Of a stretch of 64,000 bases of DNA, positions 43,349-51,561 are shown in pieces (position 1 is the stretch's first letter; each line of letters starts with the position of its first letter). The notes below the pieces were generated by a model that was not told the DNA's origin, made no database searches, and saw only the letters and a list, made by a program, of their open reading frames with translations. A program made the translations under genes and the position numbers. The stretch comes from Gordonia sp049847105 (GTDB lineage: Bacteria > Actinomycetota > Actinomycetes > Mycobacteriales > Mycobacteriaceae). Location: NCBI RefSeq assembly GCF_049847105.1, contig NZ_JBNCNS010000007.1, positions 124,001-188,000 on the forward strand. The letters run 5' to 3'.

Positions 43349-44695
43349 TCAACTGTGTAGCAGAAAGTGCTCGAACACCTTGGTTCCGAACACCACCGCG
43401 TCGACCGGTACACGTTCGTCGACACCGTGGAACAATGCGGCGAAATCCAGCTCCGGCGGGAGTTGCAATGGCGCGAAGCCGAAGCAACGGACACCGAGCT
43501 TGGCGAACGCCTTCGCGTCGGTGCCGCCCGAGAGCATGTACGGAACCGTCATGCCCTGTGGATCATGCGCGAGAATCGCGTCGTTCATCGCGTCGACCAG
43601 ATGACCGTCGAAGGTCGTCTCATACGAGTCGAGGTGGGTGATCCACTCGCGGGTCACGTTGGGGCCGATGAGCTCGTCGACCTCCTTCTCGAACGCCTCC
43701 AGACGCCCGGGCAGCACACGACAGTCGACGACGGCCTCCGCCTTCTGCGGGATCACGTTGGCCTTGTAGCCGGCCTTGAGCATCGTCGGGTTCGCGGTGT
43801 CGCGCAGTGTGGCGCCGATGATGCGGGCCAGATTGCCGAGCTTGAACAACGTCGTGTCGAGGTCCGGGGCGTCGGGGCGCAGATCCAGGCCGATCTCGTC
43901 GGAGACCGTGGCCAGGAACTGACTCACCGATTCGGTCATCACCAGCGGAAAGGTGTGCCGGCCAAGGCGGGCAACGGCTTCCGCGACTTCGGTGACCGCG
44001 TTGTCGGAGTGCAGGAAGGAGCCGTGCCCAGCGGTGGCGTCGGCCGTCAAACGCATCCACGACAGACCCTTCTCGGCGGTCTCGACCAGATAGAGACGCC
44101 GCTGCGTACCGTCGGGCCGATCGATGGTGAGGGAGAAACCGCCGACCTCTCCGACCGCCTCGGTGATCCCCTCGAAGAGGTCGGGCCGATTCTCGACCAG
44201 CCAGTGTGAACCCCAGGTGCCGCCGGCCTCCTCATCGGCGAGGAAGGCGAAGACGATCTCCCGCGGCGGCACGGTGCCGTCGCGTTTGAATTGACGCGCG
44301 AGCGCCAGCGCCATGCCGACCATGTCCTTCATGTCGATCGCACCGCGCCCCCAGATGTAGCCGTCGGAGACGGTCCCGGAGAACGGGTGCACGCTCCAGT
44401 CCGCGGGTTCCGCGGGGACCACGTCGAGATGACCGTGCACGAGCAGTGCCCCGCGGTCGGAGTCGACCGGTCCCGGGAGACGCGCGAAGATGTTGCCCCG
44501 TCCCGGTCGTCCGGACTCGACGTACTGGGTGGTGTACCCGACCTCCTCGAGGAGTTGCGCTACCCATTTCGCGCATTCCTCTTCGCCTTTGGTGGTATCC
44601 GCCTCGCCGGTGTTGGTCGTGTCGAACCGGATGAGACGGCTCACGATGTCGACCACTTCGTCGACCGCACGATCGGGTACAGGCTGGGAAGTCAC
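43349..44695 (-). CDS. M20/M25/M40-family metallopeptidase
   Basis: A 448-residue zinc enzyme that starts at GTG 44695 with TAGGAG upstream. Metal-binding and catalytic segments are LLVHGHLDVVP (His, Asp), WGRGAIDMKDMVGM (Asp), FAFLADEEAGGTWG (Glu pair) and, at the end, FAALFHGVDERVPV (His). The dimerisation lid lies between residues about 215 and 330. It likely cleaves small peptides or N-acyl amino acids. It matches Rv2141c, sometimes called DapE2, but the sequence does not prove succinyl-DAP specificity. Confidence 0.88.
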   Translation of the reverse strand: MTSQPVPDRAVDEVVDIVSRLIRFDTTNTGEADTTKGEEECAKWVAQLLEEVGYTTQYVESGRPGRGNIFARLPGPVDSDRGALLVHGHLDVVPAEPADWSVHPFSGTVSDGYIWGRGAIDMKDMVGMALALARQFKRDGTVPPREIVFAFLADEEAGGTWGSHWLVENRPDLFEGITEAVGEVGGFSLTIDRPDGTQRRLYLVETAEKGLSWMRLTADATAGHGSFLHSDNAVTEVAEAVARLGRHTFPLVMTESVSQFLATVSDEIGLDLRPDAPDLDTTLFKLGNLARIIGATLRDTANPTMLKAGYKANVIPQKAEAVVDCRVLPGRLEAFEKEVDELIGPNVTREWITHLDSYETTFDGHLVDAMNDAILAHDPQGMTVPYMLSGGTDAKAFAKLGVRCFGFAPLQLPPELDFAALFHGVDERVPVDAVVFGTKVFEHFLLHS

Positions 44696-44713
44696 CCCTC
44701 ACTCCTACGGGAT

Positions 44714-44743
44714 TTGGGATAGACGGGCAACCTCGGTTAGGGT
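44714..44743 (+). promoter_or_regulatory. Candidate tRNA-Leu promoter
   Basis: TTGGGA (44714-44719), 18-bp spacer, TAGGGT (44738-44743), ending 19 bp before the tRNA. Spacing fits a housekeeping promoter. Confidence 0.4.
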
Positions 44744-44762
44744 TATGCCCGCGCTACGAGAG

Positions 44763-44851
44763 GTCCGAGTGGCGGAATGGCAGACGCGCTAGCTTGAGGT
44801 GCTAGTGCCCTATTAACGGGCGTGGGGGTTCAAGTCCCCCCTCGGACACCA
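44763..44851 (+). tRNA. tRNA-Leu, anticodon GAG
   Basis: A class II tRNA. The acceptor pairs GTCCGAG with CTCGGAC, with discriminator A and an encoded CCA (44849-44851). The anticodon stem is CTAGC/GCTAG around the loop TTGAGGT, giving GAG, which reads CUC and CUU. The long variable arm (TGCCC...GGGCG) and a GGGGGTTCAAGTCCCCC T-arm confirm leucine type. A terminator follows 35 bp downstream. It lies at the edge of the conserved block. Confidence 0.97.
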
Positions 44852-44886
44852 CCTTCGGGATGACCAGGTCATCTCATCTCGATTCA

Positions 44887-44915
44887 CCCCGGCCACGGCC
44901 GGGGTTTTTCTTTTC
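44887..44915 (+). terminator. Rho-independent terminator after tRNA-Leu
   Basis: ccccggcc-ac-ggccgggg (44887-44904) followed by tttttcttttc. This is the only hairpin with a good T-tract seen in the window. Confidence 0.9.
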
Positions 44916-44966
44916 CCGTCACGAGCAGTACCGATGGTGTGCTGCGCCGACCGTGTGAGAATGCCA

Positions 44967-44995
44967 TTTTCATATTCGGAAACGTCGAGTACGAT
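44967..44995 (+). promoter_or_regulatory. Candidate promoter for the DUF35-thiolase pair
   Basis: TTTTCA (44967-44972), 17-bp spacer, TACGAT (44990-44995), about 40 bp before the start at 45037. The local sequence is AT-richer than its surroundings. Confidence 0.4.
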
Positions 44996-45036
44996 CACGA
45001 AGAATCCATTGTCCGACGATGCCGGAGGAAAAGACC

Positions 45037-45450
45037 ATGCCCAAGGCGCTGGCGCCAGAGATCTCCACCTGGCCCGACAAGGACGCGCAGCTGATCGGCA
45101 CGAGGTGCGGCGCGTGCGAGTTCACCACGTTCCCCACCCAGGACTACTGCCCCAAATGCAGTTCGGGTGACACCTCGGATGTCCTTCTTCCCCGGACCGG
45201 GACTCTGGTGGCCTGGACCGTCCAGGGATTTCCTCCCGGCGCTCCCTACATCGGTCCCACCGGAGACGACTTCGTCCCGTTCGGCGTCGGTTTGGTGCAG
45301 CTCGACGACGTGGTGCGGGTGGAGGGCCGGCTCACCGAGAACGACCCGACCAAGTTGCAGTTCGGACAGGCCGTCGAACTGACCATGATCCCGCTCGCCA
45401 CCGACGACGACGGTGACGAGATCTACACCTTCGCCTTCGCCCCGGCCTGA
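45037..45450 (+). CDS. DUF35 zinc-ribbon/OB-fold protein (acyl-CoA-associated)
   Basis: A 137-residue protein. ATG 45037 is chosen for its GGAGG 8 nt upstream; ATG 45019 would place that site inside the gene. The rubredoxin-like zinc ribbon has C24, C27, C38 and C41 (RCGACE...YCPKC), followed by an OB-fold domain (GTLVAWTVQGFPPG, PFGVGLVQLDDVVRVEGRL). DUF35 proteins partner thiolase-like enzymes and bind the CoA or help catalysis, as in steroid side-chain aldolases. The thiolase gene follows after 17 bp, so the two likely form one complex. Confidence 0.9.
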   Translation: MPKALAPEISTWPDKDAQLIGTRCGACEFTTFPTQDYCPKCSSGDTSDVLLPRTGTLVAWTVQGFPPGAPYIGPTGDDFVPFGVGLVQLDDVVRVEGRLTENDPTKLQFGQAVELTMIPLATDDDGDEIYTFAFAPA

Positions 45451-45467
45451 CCCCAGAGAGGAACCCC

Positions 45468-46613
45468 ATGACCAACGACGTAGCCATCATCGGCGTCGGC
45501 CTCCATCCCTTCGGTCGCTTCGACAAGACCGCCATGCAGATGGGCGCAGAGGCCATCCAGCTCGCTCTCGGCGATGCCGGTGTCGAGTGGAAGGACATCC
45601 AATTCGGCTTCGGCGGAAGCTACGAGATCTCGAACCCGGATGCCGTCACCCGCCTGGTCGGACTGACTGGTATCACCTTCACCAACGTCTTCAACGCCTG
45701 CGCCACGTCGGCCAGCGCCATCCAGCAGACCGCCGACACCATCCGCCTCGGCACCTACGACATCGGGATCGCGGTCGGCATGGACAAGCACCCGCGCGGG
45801 GCGTTCACCGACAACCCGGCCAAGCTGGCGCTCCCCCAGTGGTACGCGCAGAACGGGCAGTTCCTGACCACCAAGTTCTTCGGGATCAAGGCCAACCGCT
45901 ACATCCACGACCACAACATCTCGCAGGCCACCCTCGCCGAGGTCGCGGCCAAGAACTTCCGCAACGGCGAGCGGAACCCGAACGCGTTCCGACGCACCCC
46001 GATCCCCGCCGACCAGATCCTGAACTCGGCAATGGTCAACTACCCGCTGACGCAGTACATGTTCTGCTCGCCAGACGAGGGCGCGGCGGCGGTGATCATG
46101 TGCCGCGGGGACATTGCCCACAAGTTCACCGACAAACCGGTGTTCTTGCGTGCCAGTGAGATCCGCACACGTCGCTACGGCGCCTATGAGGTGCACGCCA
46201 CCTCAGCGCCGATCGAGGAGGACGTGTCGCCGACGGTCTACGCGGCGCGGGCGGCCTACGAGCGGGCCGGTATCGGGCCCGAGGACGTCGACATCGCCCA
46301 GCTGCAGGACACCGACGCCGGTGCCGAGGTCATCCACATGGCCGAGACCGGTCTGTGCAAGGACGGGGAACAGGAGCAGCTGCTCGCCGACGGCGAGACC
46401 GAGATCACCGGCTCGATCCCGGTCAACACCGACGGCGGGCTGATCGCCAACGGCGAGCCGATCGGCGCGTCCGGGCTCCGCCAGATGCACGAACTCGTGC
46501 GTCAACTGCGCGGGGAAGCCGGCGACCGACAGGTGCCCGGATCACCCAAGGTCGGGTTGGCCCAGGTCTATGGCGCCCCGGGCACCGCCTCGGCGACGAT
46601 CGTCTCGCTCTGA
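45468..46613 (+). CDS. SCP2-type thiolase / lipid-transfer-family protein
   Basis: A 381-residue thiolase-fold protein with a Shine-Dalgarno (agaggaacccc) before the ATG. The nucleophile Cys78 is kept (FNACATSASA). In the second half NTDGGLIANGEPIGASG stands where active thiolases have GHP.GA.G, so the catalytic His is Glu, and QVYGAPGTASA replaces the C.GG block. This is the pattern of Ltp-type proteins that work with a DUF35 partner and may cleave or bind branched acyl-CoA by an aldol route instead of Claisen chemistry. The substrate (steroid side chain, branched lipid) is unknown. Confidence 0.85.
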   Translation: MTNDVAIIGVGLHPFGRFDKTAMQMGAEAIQLALGDAGVEWKDIQFGFGGSYEISNPDAVTRLVGLTGITFTNVFNACATSASAIQQTADTIRLGTYDIGIAVGMDKHPRGAFTDNPAKLALPQWYAQNGQFLTTKFFGIKANRYIHDHNISQATLAEVAAKNFRNGERNPNAFRRTPIPADQILNSAMVNYPLTQYMFCSPDEGAAAVIMCRGDIAHKFTDKPVFLRASEIRTRRYGAYEVHATSAPIEEDVSPTVYAARAAYERAGIGPEDVDIAQLQDTDAGAEVIHMAETGLCKDGEQEQLLADGETEITGSIPVNTDGGLIANGEPIGASGLRQMHELVRQLRGEAGDRQVPGSPKVGLAQVYGAPGTASATIVSL

Positions 46614-46635
46614 CCGCTCGGCTACGGACAACCCC

Positions 46636-47601
46636 TCATCGACCTGCCGTGATCGCCGCCATTCCGTTGCGGTACGGCAGGTCGATGTCGTTCGCGTCAT
46701 AGCTGCGCAGGATCGCGCGGCGGATACGTCTTTGCAGCGACCACTGCGCGTTCGGCTTGGTCTTCAGCGTCATCCGCAGAACCACCATGTCGGGCGCGAC
46801 CTCCTGGATTCCGAGCATCTCGGGGGTGCCGAGCACGTCGGCGGCCACCGACTCGTCGGCCAGTACCTCGTTGGCGGCCTCCAGCGCGACCTCCTGGGCA
46901 CGGTCGAGATCCGCGGTCAGCGCGACCGGCACCTCGACCCGCGCCACCGCATACTCCTGGCTCATGTTGCCGACACGGGCGATCTCACCGTTGCGGACAT
47001 ACCAGAGCGTGCCGTCGAGATCACGCACCGTGGTGATGCGCAGACCCACCGACTCGACCTCGCCGATGGCCTCGCCGAGATCGACGATGTCACCGACCCC
47101 GTACTGGTCCTCGAGAAGCATGAACACACCGGACACGAAGTCCTTGACCAGGTTCTGCGCGCCAAAACCGATCGCCAGGCCGACGACCCCGGCCGACGCG
47201 ATGAACGGCGCGATGTTGACGCCGAGGACGCTCAGGATCGACAACACGACCCACACCAGCAGAATGATCGACACCGTCGACTTGAGGACGGAGCCGATCG
47301 TCTTGGCCCGCTGGGCCCTACGCTCAGCAACCGCGGGGTTGCGCGCGGCGGCGGGAGTCCGTTCCCGTAGGTGACGTAGCAACGCGGGCTTTCGCTGATC
47401 CGAGTTGCCGGCCTCCACCTTGGGCCGCCTGGTGGCCCGATCGATCGCGCGGTGCAGCAGGTAGCGCACGATCAGCGCGATAACGATGTAAGTCACGATG
47501 CGGATCGGGGTCTCGATGATCCACTCGCGATTTGTCTCCGTCCATTCGAAGGCCAGGGTTTGAGCTGTCATGGTGACGACCGTACGGATGTGATCGGCCA
47601 T
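46636..47601 (-). CDS. MscS-family mechanosensitive ion channel
   Basis: A 321-residue channel. Helices lie near residues 30-50 and 103-130, and the pore helix is IAPFIASAGVVGLAIGFGAQNLVKDFVSGVFML, with the Gly/Ala packing of MscS TM3. The beta domain (YGVGDIVDLGEAIGEVESVGLRITTVRDLDGTLWYVRNGEI) and C-terminal alpha/beta domain follow. It should open under membrane tension to release osmolytes. The start is ATG 47601; ATG 47571 is an alternative. It is convergent with the thiolase gene, 22 bp apart, and divergent from the nucleoside hydrolase. Confidence 0.93.
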   Translation of the reverse strand: MADHIRTVVTMTAQTLAFEWTETNREWIIETPIRIVTYIVIALIVRYLLHRAIDRATRRPKVEAGNSDQRKPALLRHLRERTPAAARNPAVAERRAQRAKTIGSVLKSTVSIILLVWVVLSILSVLGVNIAPFIASAGVVGLAIGFGAQNLVKDFVSGVFMLLEDQYGVGDIVDLGEAIGEVESVGLRITTVRDLDGTLWYVRNGEIARVGNMSQEYAVARVEVPVALTADLDRAQEVALEAANEVLADESVAADVLGTPEMLGIQEVAPDMVVLRMTLKTKPNAQWSLQRRIRRAILRSYDANDIDLPYRNGMAAITAGR

Positions 47602-47679
47602 GTCCAGTCGTGACCGCTGTCAGCCGCTGTGTGGGGCGTGCGGTGCGTCGAATCTCACGATGCGGTCCACAATGGGACG

Positions 47680-48738
47680 GTGACCCGACTCTTCCTCGAT
47701 TGCGATACCGGCATCGACGACTCGCTCGCCCTCCTCTATCTCCTCGGCCGCCGCGAAGTCGACCTGGTCGGGATCGTGTCGACGGCGGGCAACGTCCCGG
47801 TGGACGTGGTCACCGCCAACAACCTGGCGTGGCTCGAGATGTGCGGACGCACCGACATCCCCGTGCACACCGGGTCGCCGGACCCGCTCACGGCCGAGCT
47901 GATGACGACCGAGGACACCCATGGTCCGCTCGGCATCGGGTACGCCGAGCTCCCGCCCGCCACACAGTCGGCCAGTCGGGTCGACGCCGCCAATGCCTGG
48001 ATCGAAGCGGCCATGGCATACCCCGGCGAACTGATCGGCCTGGTGACCGGCCCGTTGACCTCCCTGGCCACCGCGATCCGGCGGGACCCCGCGCTCCCCA
48101 CCCGCCTGGCCCGACTTGTGATCATGGGCGGCGCCTTCCATGTGCACGGCAACACCACGCCGACCTCCGAGTGGAACGTCGCGGTGGATCCCGAGGCGGC
48201 CGCCGAGGTGTTCGCGGCTTTCGGGCGCGACGATACGGAACCACCCATCGTCTGTCCTCTCGATCTCACCGAGTCGGTGGCGATGACGCCCGATCACCTC
48301 GTCCGGCTCGCCGCGACGGCCGGCAGCAGCCCAGTCGAGTACCCCGATCCCACCGACGAGGCCGGCTTGCGGTCGGTCTCCGACAACGCGCTGATCCGGC
48401 ATCTGATGGACGCGGTGCGCTTCTACCTCGAGTTCCATCACGCCCACGACGAGGGCTACATCGCACATCTCCACGATCCGTTCGCGGCCATGGTCGCACT
48501 GGCGCCCGACATCGTGACCACGATCCCCGCGCGTGTCGACATCGAGCTGGTCGGTCGTCACACGCGCGGGATGACCGTCGCAGACGAACGGTCGATGACC
48601 GGGGAACCCAACGCACGGATCGCCATCGCGACCGACATCGACGCCGTGTTCGACGATCTGATCGACACGATCGGCACCTTTGCGAGATCGTTTGCACCAT
48701 CGGACAATTCGGGCAGCGGGATGGTCGCCAGAACGTAG
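47680..48738 (+). CDS. Inosine/uridine-preferring nucleoside hydrolase family protein
   Basis: A 352-residue protein from GTG 47680. The calcium- and ribose-binding motif DCDTGIDD is at residues about 6-13, with the further signature segments STAGNVPVD, VTGPLTSLATAI, VIMGGAFHVHGNTTPTSEWNVAVDPEAA and HLHDPFAAMVAL. It hydrolyses the N-glycosidic bond of ribonucleosides for salvage. Base preference cannot be read. CACAAT at -12 to -7 is a possible -10. An inverted repeat directly follows the stop. Confidence 0.9.
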   Translation: MTRLFLDCDTGIDDSLALLYLLGRREVDLVGIVSTAGNVPVDVVTANNLAWLEMCGRTDIPVHTGSPDPLTAELMTTEDTHGPLGIGYAELPPATQSASRVDAANAWIEAAMAYPGELIGLVTGPLTSLATAIRRDPALPTRLARLVIMGGAFHVHGNTTPTSEWNVAVDPEAAAEVFAAFGRDDTEPPIVCPLDLTESVAMTPDHLVRLAATAGSSPVEYPDPTDEAGLRSVSDNALIRHLMDAVRFYLEFHHAHDEGYIAHLHDPFAAMVALAPDIVTTIPARVDIELVGRHTRGMTVADERSMTGEPNARIAIATDIDAVFDDLIDTIGTFARSFAPSDNSGSGMVART

Positions 48739-48739
48739 A

Positions 48740-48767
48740 ACGCCTGCGTGCCGGATACCGCAGGCGT
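48740..48767 (+). terminator. Hairpin after nucleoside hydrolase
   Basis: Arms acgcctgcg (48740-48748) and cgcaggcgt (48759-48767), 10-nt loop, 1 bp after the stop codon. The last base is also the first T of the next gene's -10 hexamer. Confidence 0.55.
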
Positions 48768-48772
48768 AGCGT
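48767..48772 (+). promoter_or_regulatory. Putative -10 hexamer for leaderless LLM-oxidoreductase transcript
   Basis: TAGCGT ends 7 nt before GTG 48779; no Shine-Dalgarno. Confidence 0.5.
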
Positions 48773-48778
48773 CGAGCT

Positions 48779-49732
48779 GTGACCAGACTCGGCTACCAGA
48801 TCCCCAATTTCACCTATCCCGATGTCACCGCGGATCGCCTCTTCCCCACCGTCGTCGCCCAGGCTGTCGAGGCCGAAGACTCCGGATTCGACACCGTGCT
48901 GGTGATGGATCACTTCTACCAGCTCCCCATCCTCGGCACTCCTGACGAACCGATGATCGAGTGCTACACCCTGCTCTCGGCTCTCGCCCAGCACACGTCG
49001 AGGGTCAGGTTGTCGGCTCTCGTGACGGGCAACACCTATCGCAACCCGACACTCCTCGCCAAGACCGTCACGGCGTTGGACGTGGTCTCTGGCGGGCGTG
49101 CCCAACTGGGCATCGGTGCGGGTTGGTTCGAACTCGAGCACGACGCACTGGGCTACGAGTTCGGCACCTTCACCGATCGATTCGAGAAACTAGAAGAATC
49201 GCTGCAGATCGTCCTGGGCATGCTCGAAGGGAACAAGCCGACCCTCGACGGCACCCGGTACCGAGTGCGTGAGGCGCTCAACGTGCCTGCGCCGCTGTCG
49301 AAGATCCCCGTCATGATCGGTGGCGGCGGCGAGCGCAAGACACTGCGCATGGTCGCCCAGTACGCCGACGAATCGAATCTCATCTGCGCGGTCGAGGACA
49401 TCGGTCGCAAACTGGAAGCTCTTGCCGGGCACTGTGACCGCCTGGGCCGCAATCGCTCCGAGATCACGGTGAGCTTGCAGACCTCGGCGTGTATCGCACC
49501 GACCCACGACGAGGCCGTCGCCGAGTTCGAGTCGTATCTCAAGCGCAATCCCGCTGCGGAAGTGCGTCGGACGAACACCATCGTGGGCGACCCGGACGAG
49601 GTGGGTGCGCGGTTCTCAGACCTCCTCGCGACCGGCGTGGACGGCATCACCGTCAACGCTCCTGCCAACGGCCATGTGCCGGGGCGGGTCTCGTTGTTGG
49701 GCTCGACCCTGGCCCCGCTGATCGGCGGCTAG
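48779..49732 (+). CDS. LLM-class F420-dependent oxidoreductase
   Basis: A 317-residue luciferase-like (alpha/beta)8 barrel. Typical segments are LGYQIPNF, AVEAEDSGFDTVLVMDHF, VRLSALVTGNTYRNPTLLAKTVTALDVVSGGRAQLGIGAGWFELEHDALG (the LGIGAGW block binds cofactor) and IPVMIGGGGERKTLRMVAQYADESNL. The family in mycobacteria mostly uses deazaflavin F420, some members FMN. Substrate unknown. It is convergent with the siderophore monooxygenase gene. Confidence 0.9.
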   Translation: MTRLGYQIPNFTYPDVTADRLFPTVVAQAVEAEDSGFDTVLVMDHFYQLPILGTPDEPMIECYTLLSALAQHTSRVRLSALVTGNTYRNPTLLAKTVTALDVVSGGRAQLGIGAGWFELEHDALGYEFGTFTDRFEKLEESLQIVLGMLEGNKPTLDGTRYRVREALNVPAPLSKIPVMIGGGGERKTLRMVAQYADESNLICAVEDIGRKLEALAGHCDRLGRNRSEITVSLQTSACIAPTHDEAVAEFESYLKRNPAAEVRRTNTIVGDPDEVGARFSDLLATGVDGITVNAPANGHVPGRVSLLGSTLAPLIGG

Positions 49733-49733
49733 T

Positions 49734-49805
49734 TCAGCTGGACGTCGCCTCGTACATGGTGATGCGGACCTCGGTCGTGTCGGCGAACCGCTCGGCGTGG
49801 GTCAC
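49734..49805 (-). CDS. Possible 23-residue coupled small ORF
   Basis: GTG 49805 overlaps the monooxygenase stop as GTGA and opens a 23-codon frame (VTHAERFADTTEVRITMYEA, then TSS) up to TGA at 49734. The peptide has a strand-like middle (TEVRITMYEA). It could be a genuine small product, the start of a lost gene, or chance. It matches nothing I recognise. Confidence 0.25.
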   Translation of the reverse strand: MTHAERFADTTEVRITMYEATSS

Positions 49806-51139
49806 CGGAACCCGTCCCGGCCCGAAGCCGCGTCGCCCGCGAGATCGCCGAGGGGTGCCTGGCCCGATATCGCCCCGACCAGCCCGCGGTCGTCGACGAT
49901 CGCACGAACGATCTCCCCGGACCGGATGGCCACGTTGGAGAGCAGCGTCGAGGTGAGCCCGTGCGTGTGCTCGGAGTTCCCCTGCACGAAGATCCGCCCG
50001 GTGATGTCATCGGCGGTCTCCACGCGATAGAGGCGATCGAGAACGGGACGCCCGTGCCGATCCTCCCGACAGTGAGCGGCCAGATCGCCGACCATCTCCG
50101 ACAACGTTGTCGGCTCGAAACCCGTGGCGAAGACGACGGCATCACAGTCGAGGACGGTCTCGGCCCCGGTGAGTCGGTTGGCGATTCGGACCCGTGCGGC
50201 GTCCTCGGTCTCGGTGAGCTCGACGACCTCCGATGTGCCGTGGACGAACATCCGTCGCTCGCCGCTCACACGCTCGGTGTATTCGCGTCGATAGAGATCT
50301 TCGATCAGGACCCGATCCACCGCAGAGTAGTTGGTACTGCGGTGGTACTGCATCAGACGGTCACGCCATGCCGCGTTCGCGGAGAAGTACTCGTCGACCG
50401 CCTCGGGATCGAAGATCCGGTTCGCATACGGACTGTCATCGGCCGGCGTGTAACCGTACTTGGCGAAGACCCCATGGACTTCCGCGTCGGTCTCGTCGTG
50501 CAGATACCCCGCGACCTCGGCCGCGCTCTGGCCGGCACCGACCACCACGAAGCGGCCATTGGGCCGGCTCGGCAGTTCGGCGAAATGCGCCAGCATCCGA
50601 TGATTGTGGAATACACGGGGTCCCGAAGTGACACCTGCGGGCAGCTTCGCACGTAGTCCGCCGCCGAGGACCACGTTCCGGGCCTGGATCACCCCGTGCG
50701 CCGGCGAGACCACCTCGAAGTGATCATCCGACCAGCGAACAGCCTTGACCTCCGCCGAGTATTCGACCGGGATGTCGACGCGATCCGCCGCCCACCCGAG
50801 GTAGTCGTGGAACTCGGCCCTCAGCGGGAAGAAGTCCTGCCGGTTGATGAAGTGGGTCAGGCGTCCGCGCTCGGCGAGATAGTTGAGAAAGGTGTAAGCG
50901 CTGCGGATATTGCGTTGCGTCACCAGGTCTTTCAGAAAGGAGACCTGCATTGTCGTACCCGGCAGGAGCATGCCCGAATGCCACCCGAAGGCGTCCTTCT
51001 TCTCGAAGAAGCGCGCGGTCACCCGCTCGTGCGACCCGGCGGAAAGATTGTGCTCCTCGATCGCGATGGCCAGGGCGAGATTTGACGGTCCGAACCCGAT
51101 GCCGACCACATCGACCAACGGGGAATGATCACTGGACAA
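49802..51139 (-). CDS. L-lysine/L-ornithine N-monooxygenase (hydroxamate siderophore)
   Basis: A 445-residue flavin N-hydroxylase starting at TTG 51139, with GAGGAG 8 nt upstream. The FAD site is GIGFGPSNLALAIA, the NADPH site VVGAGQSAAEVAGYL and the conserved C-terminal block FATGFEPTTLSEM; MQVSFLKDLVTQRNIRSAYTFLNYL is typical of this family. It hydroxylates the side-chain amine of lysine or ornithine with O2, making the hydroxamate precursor of siderophores such as desferrioxamine- or mycobactin-like compounds. No synthetase or transporter is in the window. A DtxR/IdeR-type box lies 170 bp upstream. Confidence 0.9.
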   Translation of the reverse strand: MSSDHSPLVDVVGIGFGPSNLALAIAIEEHNLSAGSHERVTARFFEKKDAFGWHSGMLLPGTTMQVSFLKDLVTQRNIRSAYTFLNYLAERGRLTHFINRQDFFPLRAEFHDYLGWAADRVDIPVEYSAEVKAVRWSDDHFEVVSPAHGVIQARNVVLGGGLRAKLPAGVTSGPRVFHNHRMLAHFAELPSRPNGRFVVVGAGQSAAEVAGYLHDETDAEVHGVFAKYGYTPADDSPYANRIFDPEAVDEYFSANAAWRDRLMQYHRSTNYSAVDRVLIEDLYRREYTERVSGERRMFVHGTSEVVELTETEDAARVRIANRLTGAETVLDCDAVVFATGFEPTTLSEMVGDLAAHCREDRHGRPVLDRLYRVETADDITGRIFVQGNSEHTHGLTSTLLSNVAIRSGEIVRAIVDDRGLVGAISGQAPLGDLAGDAASGRDGFR

Positions 51140-51308
51140 GCCTTGCTCCTCTGCGTCGTTCTGTGACGGTGCCTCATTCGGTGACCGATGTCCCGACCCG
51201 GCCGATCGCGCCCGTGGCCCACGACGCGCCGCCTCAGGGACACCACGTCCTACTCACCCCATCGTCCGGGCACCAAGCGACCCGTTGGGCGCGGCCACAC
51301 GACCGACA

Positions 51309-51327
51309 AAAGGTAAGACTATCCTAA
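51309..51327 (-). promoter_or_regulatory. IdeR/DtxR-type iron box
   Basis: On the minus strand TTAGGATAGTCTTACCTTT matches 14 of 19 positions of the standard iron box TTAGGTTAGGCTAACCTAA. It is upstream of the siderophore monooxygenase with a leader of about 170 bp, so iron repression of that gene is expected. Confidence 0.75.
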
Positions 51328-51561
51328 CCTGAAGAAAGCGATTGAATCGCCCTCACTCGCCGGAGCCGTGCCCGTCGGCCGATCCCAGCGGAGATGCCCG
51401 ACGGGTCGTCGGGTCGTGTGGACCAGCACCGGGCCGACCATGATCGAGGTCACGAGCGCCACCAGGATCACGCGCAGGTAGATCGTGTCGTCGAACACCT
51501 GGAGGTTGAGTCCCGACGTCGCCACCACGACCCCGATGACACCAGGTGCGACGGTCTCCCG
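51319..51561 (-). pseudogene. Remnant of a CPA-type cation:proton antiporter C-terminus
   Basis: The minus-strand frame reads GVIGVVVATSGLNLQVFDDTIY and VILVALVTSIMVGPVLV (51406-51561), which looks like the last two helices of a Na+/H+ antiporter, followed by a short tail ending at 51319. Nothing upstream continues the protein in any frame, so it is truncated. Its stop codon lies in the iron box. The match is by pattern memory only. Confidence 0.45.

Noticed and set aside
43349..44695. Naming the M20 peptidase as dapE
   Set aside because: The metal-binding motifs are shared by the whole family and no residues specific for succinyl-DAP could be verified.
49734..49805. Frameshifted C-terminus of the siderophore monooxygenase
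   Set aside because: The enzyme already contains all conserved C-terminal motifs before its stop, so the 23-codon frame is not needed to complete it.
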